The translations under genes were made by a program, and so were the position numbers. A DNA stretch of 64,000 nucleotides from Staphylococcus sp. NRL 16/872 (GTDB lineage Bacteria > Bacillota > Bacilli > Staphylococcales > Staphylococcaceae): the NCBI RefSeq assembly GCF_022815905.2, contig NZ_CP119327.1:2418001-2482000 (forward strand), in the 5' to 3' direction. Within the stretch, counting starts at the first letter, position 1. Every line of letters starts with the position of its first letter. A model generated the notes under the pieces. It was not told where the DNA came from, made no database searches, and worked only from the letters and a program-made list of their open reading frames with translations. Shown here in pieces: positions 8,602 through 17,693 of the stretch.

Positions 8602-10125
8602 ATGCTTAATGCTGATTTAAAACAACAATTACAGCAACTTTTAGGTCTTATGGAAGGCGATGTTGAATTCAGAGCTAGTATTGGTTCTGATGATAAATCT
8701 AAAGAGTTAAAAGAACTTTTAGATGAAATCGCTGAAATGTCAGACCACATTACTATTGTAGATAAAGAATTAAAACGTACGCCAAGTTTTTCAGTAAGTA
8801 AACCTGAAGAAGATACTGGCATTACGTTTGCTGGTATCCCTTTAGGCCACGAATTCAACTCACTTGTTCTAGCAATTTTACAAGTGAGTGGTCGTGCCCC
8901 TAAAGAAAAACAATCAATCATTGATCAAATTAAAGGTTTAGAAGGTAACTATCACTTTGAAACTTATGTAAGTTTAACGTGTCAAAAATGTCCAGATGTT
9001 GTTCAAGCATTAAACTTAATGAGTGTAATCAATCCTAATATCACTCATACTATGATTGATGGTGCGGTCTTCCGTGAAGAATCAGAAGACATTATGGCCG
9101 TTCCTGCAGTCTTCTTAGACGGTGAAGAATTTGGCAATGGTCGTATGACTATTTCTGATATCTTAACTAAATTAGGAAGCACGCAAGACGCTTCTGAATT
9201 TAACAATAAAGAACCATATGATGTTTTAATCATCGGTGGTGGACCAGCAAGTGGTAGTGCTGCAATTTATACTGCACGTAAAGGTTTACGTACAGGTATT
9301 GTAGCTGACCGTATCGGTGGTCAAGTTAACGATACTGCTGGTATCGAGAACTTCATTACTGTTAAAGAAACAACTGGTTCTCAATTCTCTGCTAACTTAG
9401 CAGCACATATCGAGGAATACGATATTGATACTATGACAGGTATCCGTGCTACTAATATTGAGAAAACAGATAAAGCTATTCGTGTCACACTTGAAAATGA
9501 TGCAGTACTTGAAAGTAAAACTGCTATCATCTCAACAGGTGCAAGCTGGCGTAAATTAAACATTCCTGGTGAAGATCGCTTAATCAACAAAGGTGTTGCT
9601 TTCTGCCCTCACTGTGATGGTCCTTTATTTGAAAATAAAGACGTTGCAGTAATCGGTGGCGGTAACTCAGGCGTTGAAGCAGCTATCGATTTAGCAGGTA
9701 TTGTTAATCATGTTACATTATTTGAATATTCATCTGAACTTAAAGCAGATACAGTATTACAAGATCGTTTACGTTCTCTATCAAACGTAGACATTCATAC
9801 AAATGCTAGAACGGCTGAAGTTTTAGGTGAAGATCATGTAACTGGCTTAAGCTACGAAGACTTAGAATCAGGCGAAATGAAAGAATTAAGCCTTGATGGT
9901 ATCTTTGTACAAATTGGCTTAGTACCAAATACAAGTTGGATTAGTGACGCAGTAGAATTAAATAATCGTGGAGAAGTAGTTATCGATCGCGATAATCGTA
10001 CAAATGTTCCAGGCATTTTTGCTGCTGGTGACGTTACTGATCAAAAAAATAAACAAATTATTATTTCAATGGGCGCAGGTGCCAATGCGGCATTAAATGC
10101 CTTTGATTATATAATTAGAAATTAA
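8602..10125 (+). CDS. ahpF: Alkyl hydroperoxide reductase subunit F
   Basis: NADH-dependent flavoprotein disulfide reductase that recycles AhpC. The 507 residues contain an N-terminal double-thioredoxin domain with CQKC (Cys127/Cys130), a FAD-binding glycine motif IIGGGPASGSAA near residue 210, the redox pair CPHC (Cys335/Cys338) and an NAD-binding motif VIGGGNSGVEAA. The C-terminal GIFAAGDVTD motif of this family is present. It is co-transcribed with ahpC and followed by a terminator. Confidence 0.97.
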   Translation: MLNADLKQQLQQLLGLMEGDVEFRASIGSDDKSKELKELLDEIAEMSDHITIVDKELKRTPSFSVSKPEEDTGITFAGIPLGHEFNSLVLAILQVSGRAPKEKQSIIDQIKGLEGNYHFETYVSLTCQKCPDVVQALNLMSVINPNITHTMIDGAVFREESEDIMAVPAVFLDGEEFGNGRMTISDILTKLGSTQDASEFNNKEPYDVLIIGGGPASGSAAIYTARKGLRTGIVADRIGGQVNDTAGIENFITVKETTGSQFSANLAAHIEEYDIDTMTGIRATNIEKTDKAIRVTLENDAVLESKTAIISTGASWRKLNIPGEDRLINKGVAFCPHCDGPLFENKDVAVIGGGNSGVEAAIDLAGIVNHVTLFEYSSELKADTVLQDRLRSLSNVDIHTNARTAEVLGEDHVTGLSYEDLESGEMKELSLDGIFVQIGLVPNTSWISDAVELNNRGEVVIDRDNRTNVPGIFAAGDVTDQKNKQIIISMGAGANAALNAFDYIIRN

Positions 10126-10178
10126 TAACTAGAAACAATCTAGTCTGTCACTTAACCTATCAATTATCTTCATATAAC

Positions 10179-10210
10179 CCGAGATGCTTATATTAGTATC
10201 TCGGTTTTTT
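10179..10210 (+). terminator. Terminator of ahpCF
   Basis: CCGAGAT pairs with ATCTCGG and is followed by TTTTTT. Confidence 0.8.
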
Positions 10211-10384
10211 AGTACATGAAATTAATTTTTAAAAATAAATGCTTTAGTTAGCTAAATAAATTATAAATATTTGCCATAAATTGTTCATAGATCATTGTTA
10301 TTTTAAGTTCTAATTATTCAAATATTTTCCTATAAATGATACTCTATTATTATGTTTTATTAATAAAGGAGATTATTAAAATCT

Positions 10385-11023
10385 ATGAAAAAGAGTATTA
10401 TAGTTGGCGCATTTTTAACACTACTATTAACTTTAAGTGCCTGTGCACCTCATGATAATAACAGTGATGATAAGAACGAAGATCATCTACAAAGTAATGG
10501 TATTACGGCTCCAAAGCATGCTAAAAAATTAACAGATAAAGACGTCTTCACATCGGATAAATCTAATCAAAAAATTAGCGAAGATGAGATGAATAAAGCG
10601 ATTAAAAAATATTTAGATGTTAATAGCGACATTTTAGATAATAAATATATTTTACAAAGTCAGATAGATAAACAAAGTGGTGGCCAAACTAGAGTCACAA
10701 AATCTCAAGCAAATAAATTGAGTAATTTATCGAATGTAGCCGTTAAAAATGATTTACACTTTAAGAAATTTGTTGAAAATAATACTATACCGTCAGGCTA
10801 TAAAGACAATGTGACTCGTATTATCAACTATTTCAACGCTTTAAACAGCACCATTTCGGATATAGATGAAAAATTAGAACAACTTAATTATGAACCTCAA
10901 AATACAATTAATGTTGTGGATGTGCCTACGCATTTTGCTGGAGATGTAAATGGCAAACAACAAAATAAAATTAAGAAGTTCCTAAAAGATAAAAATATCA
11001 AAACAGATGTTTTTGACAAGTAA
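10385..11023 (+). CDS. NDxxF-motif lipoprotein
   Basis: A 212-residue secreted lipoprotein. The signal peptide MKKSIIVGAFLTLLLTLSAC ends in a lipobox with Cys20 as the lipidation site, followed by a polar N/D-rich linker. The motif NDLHF (in VKNDLHFKKFVENN, about residue 118) fits the staphylococcal family named after its NDxxF motif. The function is unknown; it would be anchored on the outer face of the membrane. AAGGAG lies 12 bases before the ATG. It converges with the phosphatase gene across a shared terminator. Confidence 0.85.
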   Translation: MKKSIIVGAFLTLLLTLSACAPHDNNSDDKNEDHLQSNGITAPKHAKKLTDKDVFTSDKSNQKISEDEMNKAIKKYLDVNSDILDNKYILQSQIDKQSGGQTRVTKSQANKLSNLSNVAVKNDLHFKKFVENNTIPSGYKDNVTRIINYFNALNSTISDIDEKLEQLNYEPQNTINVVDVPTHFAGDVNGKQQNKIKKFLKDKNIKTDVFDK

Positions 11024-11029
11024 TAGAAG

Positions 11030-11079
11030 AAATCCTAACTTCAACGAGTGATTTAATCTCGTTAAAGTTAGGATTTTTT
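11030..11079. terminator. Bidirectional terminator between lipoprotein and phosphatase genes
   Basis: AAATCCTAACTT pairs with AAGTTAGGATTT, with inner pairing ACGAG/CTCGT, then TTTT. The symmetric A/T flanks serve both convergent genes. Confidence 0.85.
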
Positions 11080-11656
11080 AAATCTCTATGTATATCGGCT
11101 TACAATTTTCAATATTTTGATCTAACGCTTCCTCTTCGGTAAGTATACCAAAGTAAAATAGCATGCAACGAATGACTACTTGATGAGCTACTATTACTAT
11201 TGTTTCAGCTTCTTGCGATACTTCATTTTCAAAAAATAAACGAATTCTATTTAGGACATCTCCGTAACTCTCACCTTTAGGCGCTTTCTGCGTAAAACTA
11301 TGACGGAAATCTTTATATTCTGGATGGTTAAAATATTGATGAAATTGAGTATCTTTCATTAATTTATCTTTATACTCTCCTTCAAATACACCTAATGAAC
11401 GTTCTCTAAGACTTGAGGTGATGGTAGTAGGAATGTCATATGAAAAAATATTATTATAGGTTTCAATTGTACGCGTTAAATCAGATACATATATGTGATC
11501 AATGCTTATATCTTTAAAGTAACTTTCTAATTTCTTCGCATCTTCAATCCCTTTTTCAGTTAAATGTACATCTAATTGGCCACAGAAATAAGCGCGATGA
11601 TGTTTATTATCATAGTTCGATTGCGACTCGCCATGTCTCACTAAATATAATTTCAA
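11078..11656 (-). CDS. Histidine phosphatase family protein
   Basis: A 192-residue member of the phosphoglycerate-mutase-like phosphatase superfamily. The catalytic RHG motif is at residues 7-9 (LVRHGESQSN), and the second histidine lies in the IVAHQVVIRC segment near residue 160. The middle segment LRERSLGVFEGEYKD, near residue 84, is typical of broad-specificity acid phosphatases of this group. The substrate cannot be told from sequence. It is monocistronic. Confidence 0.88.
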   Translation of the reverse strand: MKLYLVRHGESQSNYDNKHHRAYFCGQLDVHLTEKGIEDAKKLESYFKDISIDHIYVSDLTRTIETYNNIFSYDIPTTITSSLRERSLGVFEGEYKDKLMKDTQFHQYFNHPEYKDFRHSFTQKAPKGESYGDVLNRIRLFFENEVSQEAETIVIVAHQVVIRCMLFYFGILTEEEALDQNIENCKPIYIEI

Positions 11657-11913
11657 TTCAATATTTCTCCTTCTTTTTTAAAATTAAGTACGCTTACTTT
11701 AAAACAATTAAACGTTTATCATCTTTAAGATAGCTATATGCAAGCAATAATAATATACATTATCTTATAACATTTTAGACATCCAGACGTCTAAATGAAT
11801 AAAAATTAGCATTAGAACCATATTAAAATTGAAATATATGTACTTACACTCAATTAAATATTTCTACTACTTTAATATGAATACATAATTTTATGAGTTT
11901 TATCACTTTATGA

Positions 11914-12036
11914 TTGTCATACTATCACTTTACATGATACTATTAATGTGTAGTTAAATAATAACTACAAAGTCTTTTATATTCATGAACATAATACTCC
12001 TGGGTGACGCCTTAACCCGACGTCACCCTCTTTTTA
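11914..12036 (+). ncRNA. Candidate small RNA with own promoter and terminator
   Basis: A promoter-like pair TTGTCA (11914-11919) and TACTAT (11938-11943) with an 18-bp spacer would start transcription near 11949. There a perfect 8-bp hairpin begins (TGTAGTTA / TAACTACA, 11949-11969). About 30 unstructured bases follow, then GGGTGACG / CGTCACCC (12002-12028) and CTCTTTTT, a strong intrinsic terminator. There is no convincing open frame. The predicted RNA is about 85 nt. I cannot assign it to a known staphylococcal sRNA. Confidence 0.55.
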
Positions 12037-12062
12037 TACCCTTTTTTAATTTTTCCCATAAT

Positions 12063-12098
12063 AAAAAGAGGGTCTATTTAACATAGCCTCTTTAACAA
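12063..12098 (-). terminator. Terminator after the GlsB-type gene
   Basis: On the minus strand AAAGAGGCTAT pairs with ATAGACCCTCTTT, imperfectly, and is followed by TTATT. Confidence 0.6.
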
Positions 12099-12109
12099 TT
12101 CAATTATAC

Positions 12110-12358
12110 TTATTTTTTGATAACTCGGAAGATTAAACTTACGATGAAAATAAGAATAATTGCACCTAATAATGCTGGGAAGATTGGTACGCCACCCCAT
12201 ACAGGACCCCACATACCGAAGATTCTACTACCGATTGCTGAACCGATTAAACCAGCGATGATGTTACCGATGATACCACCTGGGATGTCTTTACCCATAA
12301 TCATACCGGCAACCCATCCGATTAATCCGCCGACGATTATCATTATAATAAAGCTCAT
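12110..12358 (-). CDS. GlsB/YeaQ/YmgE-family stress membrane protein
   Basis: A small 82-residue membrane protein with three hydrophobic segments and the glycine-rich pattern GGLIGWVAGMIMGKDIPGG, then GNIIAGLIGSAIGSRIFG, diagnostic of the transglycosylase-associated GlsB/YeaQ/YmgE family. The molecular function is unclear; members are stress-induced. A near-consensus sigma-B promoter upstream supports this. The start follows AAGGAGAGTTCTGATT. Confidence 0.88.
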   Translation of the reverse strand: MSFIIMIIVGGLIGWVAGMIMGKDIPGGIIGNIIAGLIGSAIGSRIFGMWGPVWGGVPIFPALLGAIILIFIVSLIFRVIKK

Positions 12359-12402
12359 AATCAGAACTCTCCTTATCTTTTCTTTTTTATTGTCTATTAG
12401 TT

Positions 12403-12427
12403 ATACCACTAATGAAAATGGATAAAC
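12403..12427 (-). promoter_or_regulatory. Sigma-B promoter of the GlsB-type gene
   Basis: On the minus strand GTTTAT (12422-12427), 13-bp spacer, TGGTAT (12403-12408): one mismatch from each sigma-B hexamer and correct spacing, about 45 bp before the start codon. Confidence 0.7.
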
Positions 12428-12480
12428 ATATTGATTAAAAAAGTTTTAACTTTTTTATAAGAAATTTACTTAAATTCATT

Positions 12481-12723
12481 TTAATATTTTTGATTTTTTT
12501 CGTTACGTGACATAATTAAATTAATCACTAGCCATACGATTTGTATAATGATTGGTAATAAAAATGCTATGGCCAAAATAATGATAGATATTGCTTTTAA
12601 TTCTGGTGTTTGGAAGATACCGGCTGCGTCAGTACGTCGTTCCCAAATCATAACTGAACTACCAATGAATAAGATAATCCAAAATGCAGAAACGATCCAC
12701 CACAAAATCCATGAAAGTTTCAT
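12481..12723 (-). CDS. Small membrane protein, probably DUF3923
   Basis: An 80-residue protein with two clear membrane segments (residues 4-26 and about 42-70) and a short polar loop between, ending in a basic tail. The opening MKLSWILWWIVSAFW resembles the staphylococcal DUF3923 family; I am recalling this from pattern only. A good ribosome-binding site (AGGAGG) precedes the ATG. No function is known. It may be read through into the gene at 12358, 120 bp downstream, which also has its own promoter. Confidence 0.7.
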   Translation of the reverse strand: MKLSWILWWIVSAFWIILFIGSSVMIWERRTDAAGIFQTPELKAISIIILAIAFLLPIIIQIVWLVINLIMSRNEKNQKY

Positions 12724-12801
12724 TTACTTGCCTCCTAGAAAATCCTAACAATAACGTATTAATCTATTCCCTTTTCCAAAAATAAAAATCATAAAAGTAC
12801 A

Positions 12802-13551
12802 TTACTCTGAAAGTCTATAAAAGTTTAGGGCATTCTTATAAAAGATTCTTTCTTGAATGTTTTGGTTAAAATTATTCTGGATAAGTTGAATATCTTCTTC
12901 GTTGAATGGACGATTGGCTCGTGTGGAAGGTAAGTCTGTACCAAACATGACAGCATTAGGATTAATTTCAATTAACTCTTGAATAGCTGAAACAGGATCA
13001 ACTTCAATTCGACCGAATCCAGTTGCTTTCACATAAACGCCATGCCTCACTAAGTCTTTTAAATCTTCGAAGCCCTCTTTAGTTAAACCTAGGTGATCAA
13101 TAGATACTTGCGATAATTGAAGAATCACGTCTTTATAGTCAGTTAATTTTTTCGACTCAATATAAATTTCAGTATGCCAACCTACTAAATCATAGACGCG
13201 TTGCGAGAATTCTTTAAGTTTCGAAATGTCTTCTGAACCACCACGTTTAACATTAAATCTGATACCTTTAATTCCTAAAGTATTTAATCTACGAATTTCT
13301 TCATCGCTTGTAGTCATAGGCAACTGAGTGATTCCTACGAACTTGCCATTTAATTTATTGAGCGCATCCGTTAAATAACCTTGGTCAAAACCTTGGAATG
13401 AACCTGAAACGACTACCCCGCCAATAATATCTAAATCTTTAGTACGGTTTAAGTAGTCATGTGTAGTGAACGAAGGTGGCATGTAACCATTGTTCTCTTT
13501 AATAGGAAAATTAAAATCAATAATGTGAAAATGAGCATCAAAAATTTTCAT
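12802..13551 (-). CDS. Amidohydrolase-family TIM-barrel hydrolase
   Basis: A 249-residue metal-dependent hydrolase of the amidohydrolase-2 type. The N-terminal metal motif is DAHFHIIDFNFP (HxH at residues 7-9), and the C-terminal catalytic aspartate lies in MFGTDLPSTRA. These are the two ends of the alpha/beta barrel active site in the TatD-like/aminocarboxymuconate decarboxylase-like clan. The substrate is unknown. The ATG follows AAGGGGTTATCGTT. It is monocistronic. Confidence 0.85.
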   Translation of the reverse strand: MKIFDAHFHIIDFNFPIKENNGYMPPSFTTHDYLNRTKDLDIIGGVVVSGSFQGFDQGYLTDALNKLNGKFVGITQLPMTTSDEEIRRLNTLGIKGIRFNVKRGGSEDISKLKEFSQRVYDLVGWHTEIYIESKKLTDYKDVILQLSQVSIDHLGLTKEGFEDLKDLVRHGVYVKATGFGRIEVDPVSAIQELIEINPNAVMFGTDLPSTRANRPFNEEDIQLIQNNFNQNIQERIFYKNALNFYRLSE

Positions 13552-13771
13552 AACGATAACCCCTTGTTTGCAGAATGTAAATTAAAGATAACATATTTAT
13601 GAATTATCACTTAAAAGGCTTGATAAAATTTGTGAAGAGGACTAGTATAGTTAAATAACTCGGGTTTATTTTTAAAAAGACTTAGTAAGTTTGTTAGAAA
13701 GGTAATTTAACAGGGAAACAATGAAATTATCTTACACTTCAAACTTAGCATTTTCAGGGAGGTTATGTATC

Positions 13772-14029
13772 ATGAGTTCACATACACTTTTTAATTTAAG
13801 AACAAAACGAAATCTTGAAATCAACGAATTAACAGAGTTATTAAATAAAAAATATGGTACACATTATGAACCACATCAATTATGGGAATGGGAAAATCAT
13901 CAACACGAACCTAATTTTAAAGATGCGATGATTCTCGCAGACTTCTTTGATACACCTTATCAAATGTTAGTTGAAAGTAAATATAAAGAATATCAACAAC
14001 ATATTGATGACATAGATATTCGTTTATAA
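13772..14029 (+). CDS. XRE-family helix-turn-helix protein
   Basis: An 85-residue protein that is essentially one XRE/Cro-type DNA-binding domain: TLFNLRTKRNLEINELTELLN (helices 1-2), then HQLWEWENHQHEPN where the recognition helix runs into the usual W-E-N/P motif, and ILADFFDTPYQML (last helix). I chose the ATG at 13772 because AGGGAGG lies 10 bases before it; an in-frame start at 13721 lacks a site. Its targets are unknown. A terminator follows directly. Confidence 0.85.
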   Translation: MSSHTLFNLRTKRNLEINELTELLNKKYGTHYEPHQLWEWENHQHEPNFKDAMILADFFDTPYQMLVESKYKEYQQHIDDIDIRL

Positions 14030-14041
14030 TTTAAAATAATG

Positions 14042-14074
14042 AAATCCGACTTCGAAAAAGAAGCCGGATTTTTT
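14042..14074 (+). terminator. Terminator after the XRE gene
   Basis: AAATCCGACTTC pairs with GAAGCCGGATTT (one mismatch), then TTTT. Confidence 0.85.
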
Positions 14075-14129
14075 ATGTGTAGTTAAAATATATAATTACT
14101 GCGAATTCCCATTGTGTAGGATTTAATTA

Positions 14130-15176
14130 TTACTCTTCTGTATTGTTGTCACCATTATTTTGTTGTGCTTGGTCTTGATTTTGATCTTGTTGTTGATTTT
14201 GTTGTTGTGCTTGATCTTGGTTATCATTATCTGAAGTTTGTTGGTTGCTTTCATCTACTTGTTCTTCGTTATCCTGATTGCCTGCAGCATTTTGAACAGG
14301 TGTATTTACAGCGTTGTCATGCGCTTCTTGACTATTCGCTACTGTTTGTCCTTTGTCAGCTTGTTGTTGATTATCATCGCTATTTTGTTGTTCCTCATTA
14401 TTGTCTTGTTGGTTGCTTCCTTCTTCAGCTTGTTGACGTTTATTACTTTCTATCTCAGCAGCTCTTTGCTGCTCTCTTCCTTTAGCTTCTGCTTGTGCTC
14501 TTTGTTCTTCTGTCATATCTGAGTAATCTCCAAACACAGAGCCATCTTTCTTACTTACTGCAACACCTGCATCAGCTGGAGTAGAGACAACGCTTTGTGC
14601 TCTATAACTAATATAGTAATTATCATCAGTTGTTTTATCATTATTAATGTGGAATGAATTCCAAGCGGGTTGTTTACCTCCACCTATCATTTCCTTAACA
14701 TGACTTTTGGCGATTTGAATAGCTTTATTTTCGCTAATCTGAGCATTATCTCCACTATCTTCATTACCTTCATTTGTATCTTGATTTTCATCATTACCAT
14801 TTTGATTATCTGAGTTAGCTTCGCCATCATTAGCTGAGTTATCGTTATTATCTGATCCATCACTATTAGCACTATCTTGGCTTTGAGATTGTGATGAACC
14901 AGTCCAATATTCACCACCAGCTTCAGTTTCTCCATTTGAATCATTATTATTGTTTTGTGCATGATCATTTGTTGAGGATTGTTCATTATCATTAGATTCA
15001 TCGCCAGATTTTTTAGGGTCGTTAGATTTTTTCCCTGAATCGTTATCTTTCTTTTGTTCTTGCTTATCTTTGTTCGAATTATCGTCGTCTCCACCAGGTA
15101 CACCTATATTTAGACTACATGCTCCCAATAGAAATGTTGACGCAGTTAATCCTGCTAATAAATATTTTCCCTTCAT
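14130..15176 (-). CDS. Low-complexity Asn/Gln/Asp/Glu-rich lipoprotein
   Basis: A 348-residue surface lipoprotein: signal peptide MKGKYLLAGLTASTFLLGAC with Cys20 as the lipidation site. Two disordered regions rich in N, D, E, S and Q (about 25-145 and 240-348) flank a folded-looking segment of about 90 residues (ISENKAIQIAKSHVKEMIGG ... DNYYISYRAQSVV ... AVSKKDGSVFGDY). That segment resembles a PepSY-like peptidase-propeptide domain in pattern; this is inference. The disordered arms probably span the peptidoglycan. It sits beside the rpsF-ssb-rpsR operon but has its own unit. Confidence 0.8.
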   Translation of the reverse strand: MKGKYLLAGLTASTFLLGACSLNIGVPGGDDDNSNKDKQEQKKDNDSGKKSNDPKKSGDESNDNEQSSTNDHAQNNNNDSNGETEAGGEYWTGSSQSQSQDSANSDGSDNNDNSANDGEANSDNQNGNDENQDTNEGNEDSGDNAQISENKAIQIAKSHVKEMIGGGKQPAWNSFHINNDKTTDDNYYISYRAQSVVSTPADAGVAVSKKDGSVFGDYSDMTEEQRAQAEAKGREQQRAAEIESNKRQQAEEGSNQQDNNEEQQNSDDNQQQADKGQTVANSQEAHDNAVNTPVQNAAGNQDNEEQVDESNQQTSDNDNQDQAQQQNQQQDQNQDQAQQNNGDNNTEE

Positions 15177-15356
15177 AATTGAAAAACTCCTTATGTATAT
15201 CTACTTAAATCATAACATTTAATATTTATTTTATTAACAGTATTACACAACTTATTTCTATCTTTAAAAATAATTTACATTTAAACTACTATTTATATAT
15301 TTTTAATATATAGAATCCATTTTTTGAAAAACGAGGCTTTACATAACGCAAATAAG

Positions 15357-15394
15357 CACAAAAATAACCCCGTAAGCCTTAGGCCTACGGGGTT
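15357..15394 (-). terminator. Terminator of the rpsF-ssb-rpsR operon
   Basis: On the minus strand AACCCCGTAGGCC pairs with GGCTTACGGGGTT, followed by ATTTTTG, 20 bases past rpsR. Confidence 0.88.
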
Positions 15395-15411
15395 TAACCA
15401 ATACTTATATA

Positions 15412-15654
15412 TTAGTTTTCTTCTTTAACATATGGTAATAAAGCCATATGACGAGCACGTTTAATAGCTGTAGTCAACATACGTTGATATTTAGCTGAAG
15501 TACCAGTTACACGACGTGGTAAAATTTTACCGCGTTCTGAGATAAAACGTTTTAATAATTCAGTATCTTTATAGTCGATGTGTGTAATACCATTTGCTGT
15601 GAAATAGCAAACTTTTTTACGACGACGACCGCCTCTTCTTGGTCCACCTGCCAT
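15412..15654 (-). CDS. rpsR: 30S ribosomal protein S18
   Basis: An 80-residue protein of the 30S subunit platform that forms a heterodimer with S6. The basic start [16 protein letters not shown] and the central [19 protein letters not shown] are the S18 signature. It is the last gene of rpsF-ssb-rpsR, 47 bases after ssb, with AGGAGG before the ATG. Confidence 0.99.
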   Translation of the reverse strand: MAGGPRRGGRRRKKVCYFTANGITHIDYKDTELLKRFISERGKILPRRVTGTSAKYQRMLTTAIKRARHMALLPYVKEEN

Positions 15655-15701
15655 GGTTAATTACCTCCTTTTGAAATAGTTTTTATTCGTTCATTTTATT
15701 A

Positions 15702-16214
15702 TTAGAATGGTAAGTCATCATCACTAATATCAATCGGTCCATTTGCGTTCGCAAAAGGATTATCTGATTGTTTATTGTTTGATGATTGATTGTTATTATA
15801 AGACGTATTTTGTCCTGATTGTTGACCACCAAATCCTTGACCGTAGTCTTGGAAATCATTGTTATTACTTTGATTACGTTGGCCACCTTGTGCATTTTTA
15901 GGTTCAAGGAATTGAACACTATCCGCTACAACTTCAGTAACAAAGATACGACGACCTTCTTGATTTTCATAACTGCGTGATTGTATGCGACCATCAACGC
16001 CAGCTAAACTACCTTTGAATAAATAATTATTCACGTTCTCTGCTTGTCTTCTAAACACAACAACATTAATAAAGTCAGCTTCGCGTTCCCCTTGAGCATT
16101 CGTGAAAGTACGATTAACTGCTAGAGTAAATGTCGCTACACTTACGCCTGAGGGAGTGGTTCTGTATTCTGGATCTTTAGTTAAACGACCTACTAATACA
16201 ACTCTGTTTATCAT
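15702..16214 (-). CDS. ssb: Single-stranded DNA-binding protein
   Basis: Homotetrameric SSB of 170 residues. The OB-fold domain spans residues 1-105 ([54 protein letters not shown]). A glycine/asparagine/glutamine-rich linker follows, then the acidic tip DISDDDLPF, which binds partner proteins. It lies between rpsF and rpsR in the standard order, 21 bases after rpsF. Confidence 0.98.
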   Translation of the reverse strand: MINRVVLVGRLTKDPEYRTTPSGVSVATFTLAVNRTFTNAQGEREADFINVVVFRRQAENVNNYLFKGSLAGVDGRIQSRSYENQEGRRIFVTEVVADSVQFLEPKNAQGGQRNQSNNNDFQDYGQGFGGQQSGQNTSYNNNQSSNNKQSDNPFANANGPIDISDDDLPF

Positions 16215-16235
16215 TAAAACGCCCCCATTAAATTA

Positions 16236-16532
16236 TTACTTATCTTGGTCTTCGCGGATAACGATATAACGGATGATATCGTCATTGATTTTAGCTAAAC
16301 GTTGGAATTCGTCTGTAGCTCTGTTGTTATCAGTTTTAATGCGTACGATGTTATAGAAGCCTTCTTTGAAATCTTCAATTTCATAAGCAAGACGGCGTTT
16401 ACCCCAGTCTTTTTCTTCTAAAACTTCTGATCCTTCTGAAGCTAAGATACCGTTAAAGCGTTCAACAACAGCTTTTTTAGCATCCTCTTCAATGTTAGGA
16501 CGTACGACATACATAATTTCATATGTTCTCAT
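16236..16532 (-). CDS. rpsF: 30S ribosomal protein S6
   Basis: A 98-residue primary platform protein of the 30S subunit. [20 protein letters not shown] and the [18 protein letters not shown] segment are typical S6. It is the first gene of the operon, with AGGAGG before the start. A structured leader probably binds the S6:S18 complex and feeds back on translation. Confidence 0.99.
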   Translation of the reverse strand: MRTYEIMYVVRPNIEEDAKKAVVERFNGILASEGSEVLEEKDWGKRRLAYEIEDFKEGFYNIVRIKTDNNRATDEFQRLAKINDDIIRYIVIREDQDK

Positions 16533-16538
16533 TTTATA

Positions 16539-16592
16539 CTTGCACCTCCTTGTGGTCTATGCGGCCTATCGACTCCTGTCGATAAGCAAGGA
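16539..16592 (-). promoter_or_regulatory. Probable S6:S18-binding leader of rpsF
   Basis: The minus-strand leader folds as CTTGC/GCAAG around TATCGAC-AGGA-GTCGATA and the AGGCCGC segment, ending at the ribosome-binding site. The hairpin with an unpaired CCG just before the SD is the mark of the S6:S18 autoregulatory motif. I judged this by eye. Confidence 0.6.
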
Positions 16593-16819
16593 ATAATTTT
16601 CATTACTCACAATCAAGAATTATAGCACAGAGTTTTACTTTTTACAATAATTATTATCGACTTAAAACTCTTATTTATATTGCCTAGCACATTATTATTC
16701 TCTGTTTTAATGGTGTTAGTCATGAAGTTGCTAACCATAACTATTTATACTAACATCACAATTACATTTTACATATAAATGCGCTTACTTTTAATAAATC
16801 TATCTAAAGGAGAGCTTAA

Positions 16820-17626
16820 ATGTTTAAAAAAGCAACATATTCAATTGTATGTTTATCTATTATGGCAACTTCTATAGGTGCGTTTACTGCTAATGCAGCT
16901 GAACAAAGCGGAGGGAGTGAAAAAGGAACGATGGGATATGGATACCAAAAGTTTCTTGAAAAACACCCTAATCAACAAGATAATGCCACAAGTAATCGTT
17001 CTACCTTTTCCGGAAAGTCAAAAGTTGTCACAACTAATGCTGGTGAACGTGTCTTAGACATATCAGAGTGGCAAGGGAATTTAACTGATGATCAAGTTAA
17101 GCAATTAAAGCAGGATTATGATTTCATCATTATTAGAGGTCAATATGGCTCTGAATACGTTGATCAATGTTTAGCTAACAATTCATCACTACTAGATAAA
17201 AATAATATGAAATTTGGCGTATATTCGTACAGTATGTATGAAAATGCCGACGATGCACGCTATGAGGCTCAAATGCTTTATAATCGCGCACCTAAAGCAT
17301 CATTCTATGTTAATGACTTTGAACAAAACACAGTGACTAATGGTGATGCAGATACGGCTACTCGAGCTTGGGCAGATGAAATACGTCAACTTGCTGGCAA
17401 TAAAAAAATATTATTCTACTCATATGAAAATTTTATGACTAACAATGTACCTAATGCTGTAAGTGCTTATGATGGTTATTGGTTAGCAGCTTACCAAGCG
17501 CAAGAACCTACGAGAGAAAAGGTGCTATGGCAATACACTGATAGTTATTATGCTCCTGAATTAAATCAAAATGTTGATGCAAGTTATATAGATTCTAACG
17601 TCTCTTCAGACTGGTTTACTTCATAA
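16820..17626 (+). CDS. Secreted GH25-family muramidase
   Basis: A 268-residue exported protein. A signal peptide ends at about residue 26 (AFTANA). A short linker of about 40 residues follows, and then the glycoside hydrolase 25 barrel: VLDISEWQG (catalytic-site aspartate, about residue 76), FIIIRGQYGSEY, GVYSYSMYENADDARYEA, FYVNDFEQN (acidic pair of the active site) and WQYTDSY near the end. It should cleave peptidoglycan between MurNAc and GlcNAc. No cell-wall-binding repeats are present. Preceded by AAAGGAGAGC. Role: autolysin or interbacterial lysin; undecided. Confidence 0.85.
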   Translation: MFKKATYSIVCLSIMATSIGAFTANAAEQSGGSEKGTMGYGYQKFLEKHPNQQDNATSNRSTFSGKSKVVTTNAGERVLDISEWQGNLTDDQVKQLKQDYDFIIIRGQYGSEYVDQCLANNSSLLDKNNMKFGVYSYSMYENADDARYEAQMLYNRAPKASFYVNDFEQNTVTNGDADTATRAWADEIRQLAGNKKILFYSYENFMTNNVPNAVSAYDGYWLAAYQAQEPTREKVLWQYTDSYYAPELNQNVDASYIDSNVSSDWFTS

Positions 17627-17693
17627 AAATTATTTACGTTTATCACTTTATTTTTACGAACATTTGTTCTATAATACAGGTGAGGTGTAAAAC

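Noticed and set aside
14165..15103. Long frames on both strands inside the low-complexity lipoprotein gene
   Set aside because: Repetitive Asn/Gln/Asp codons keep the other frames open; they lack ribosome-binding sites.
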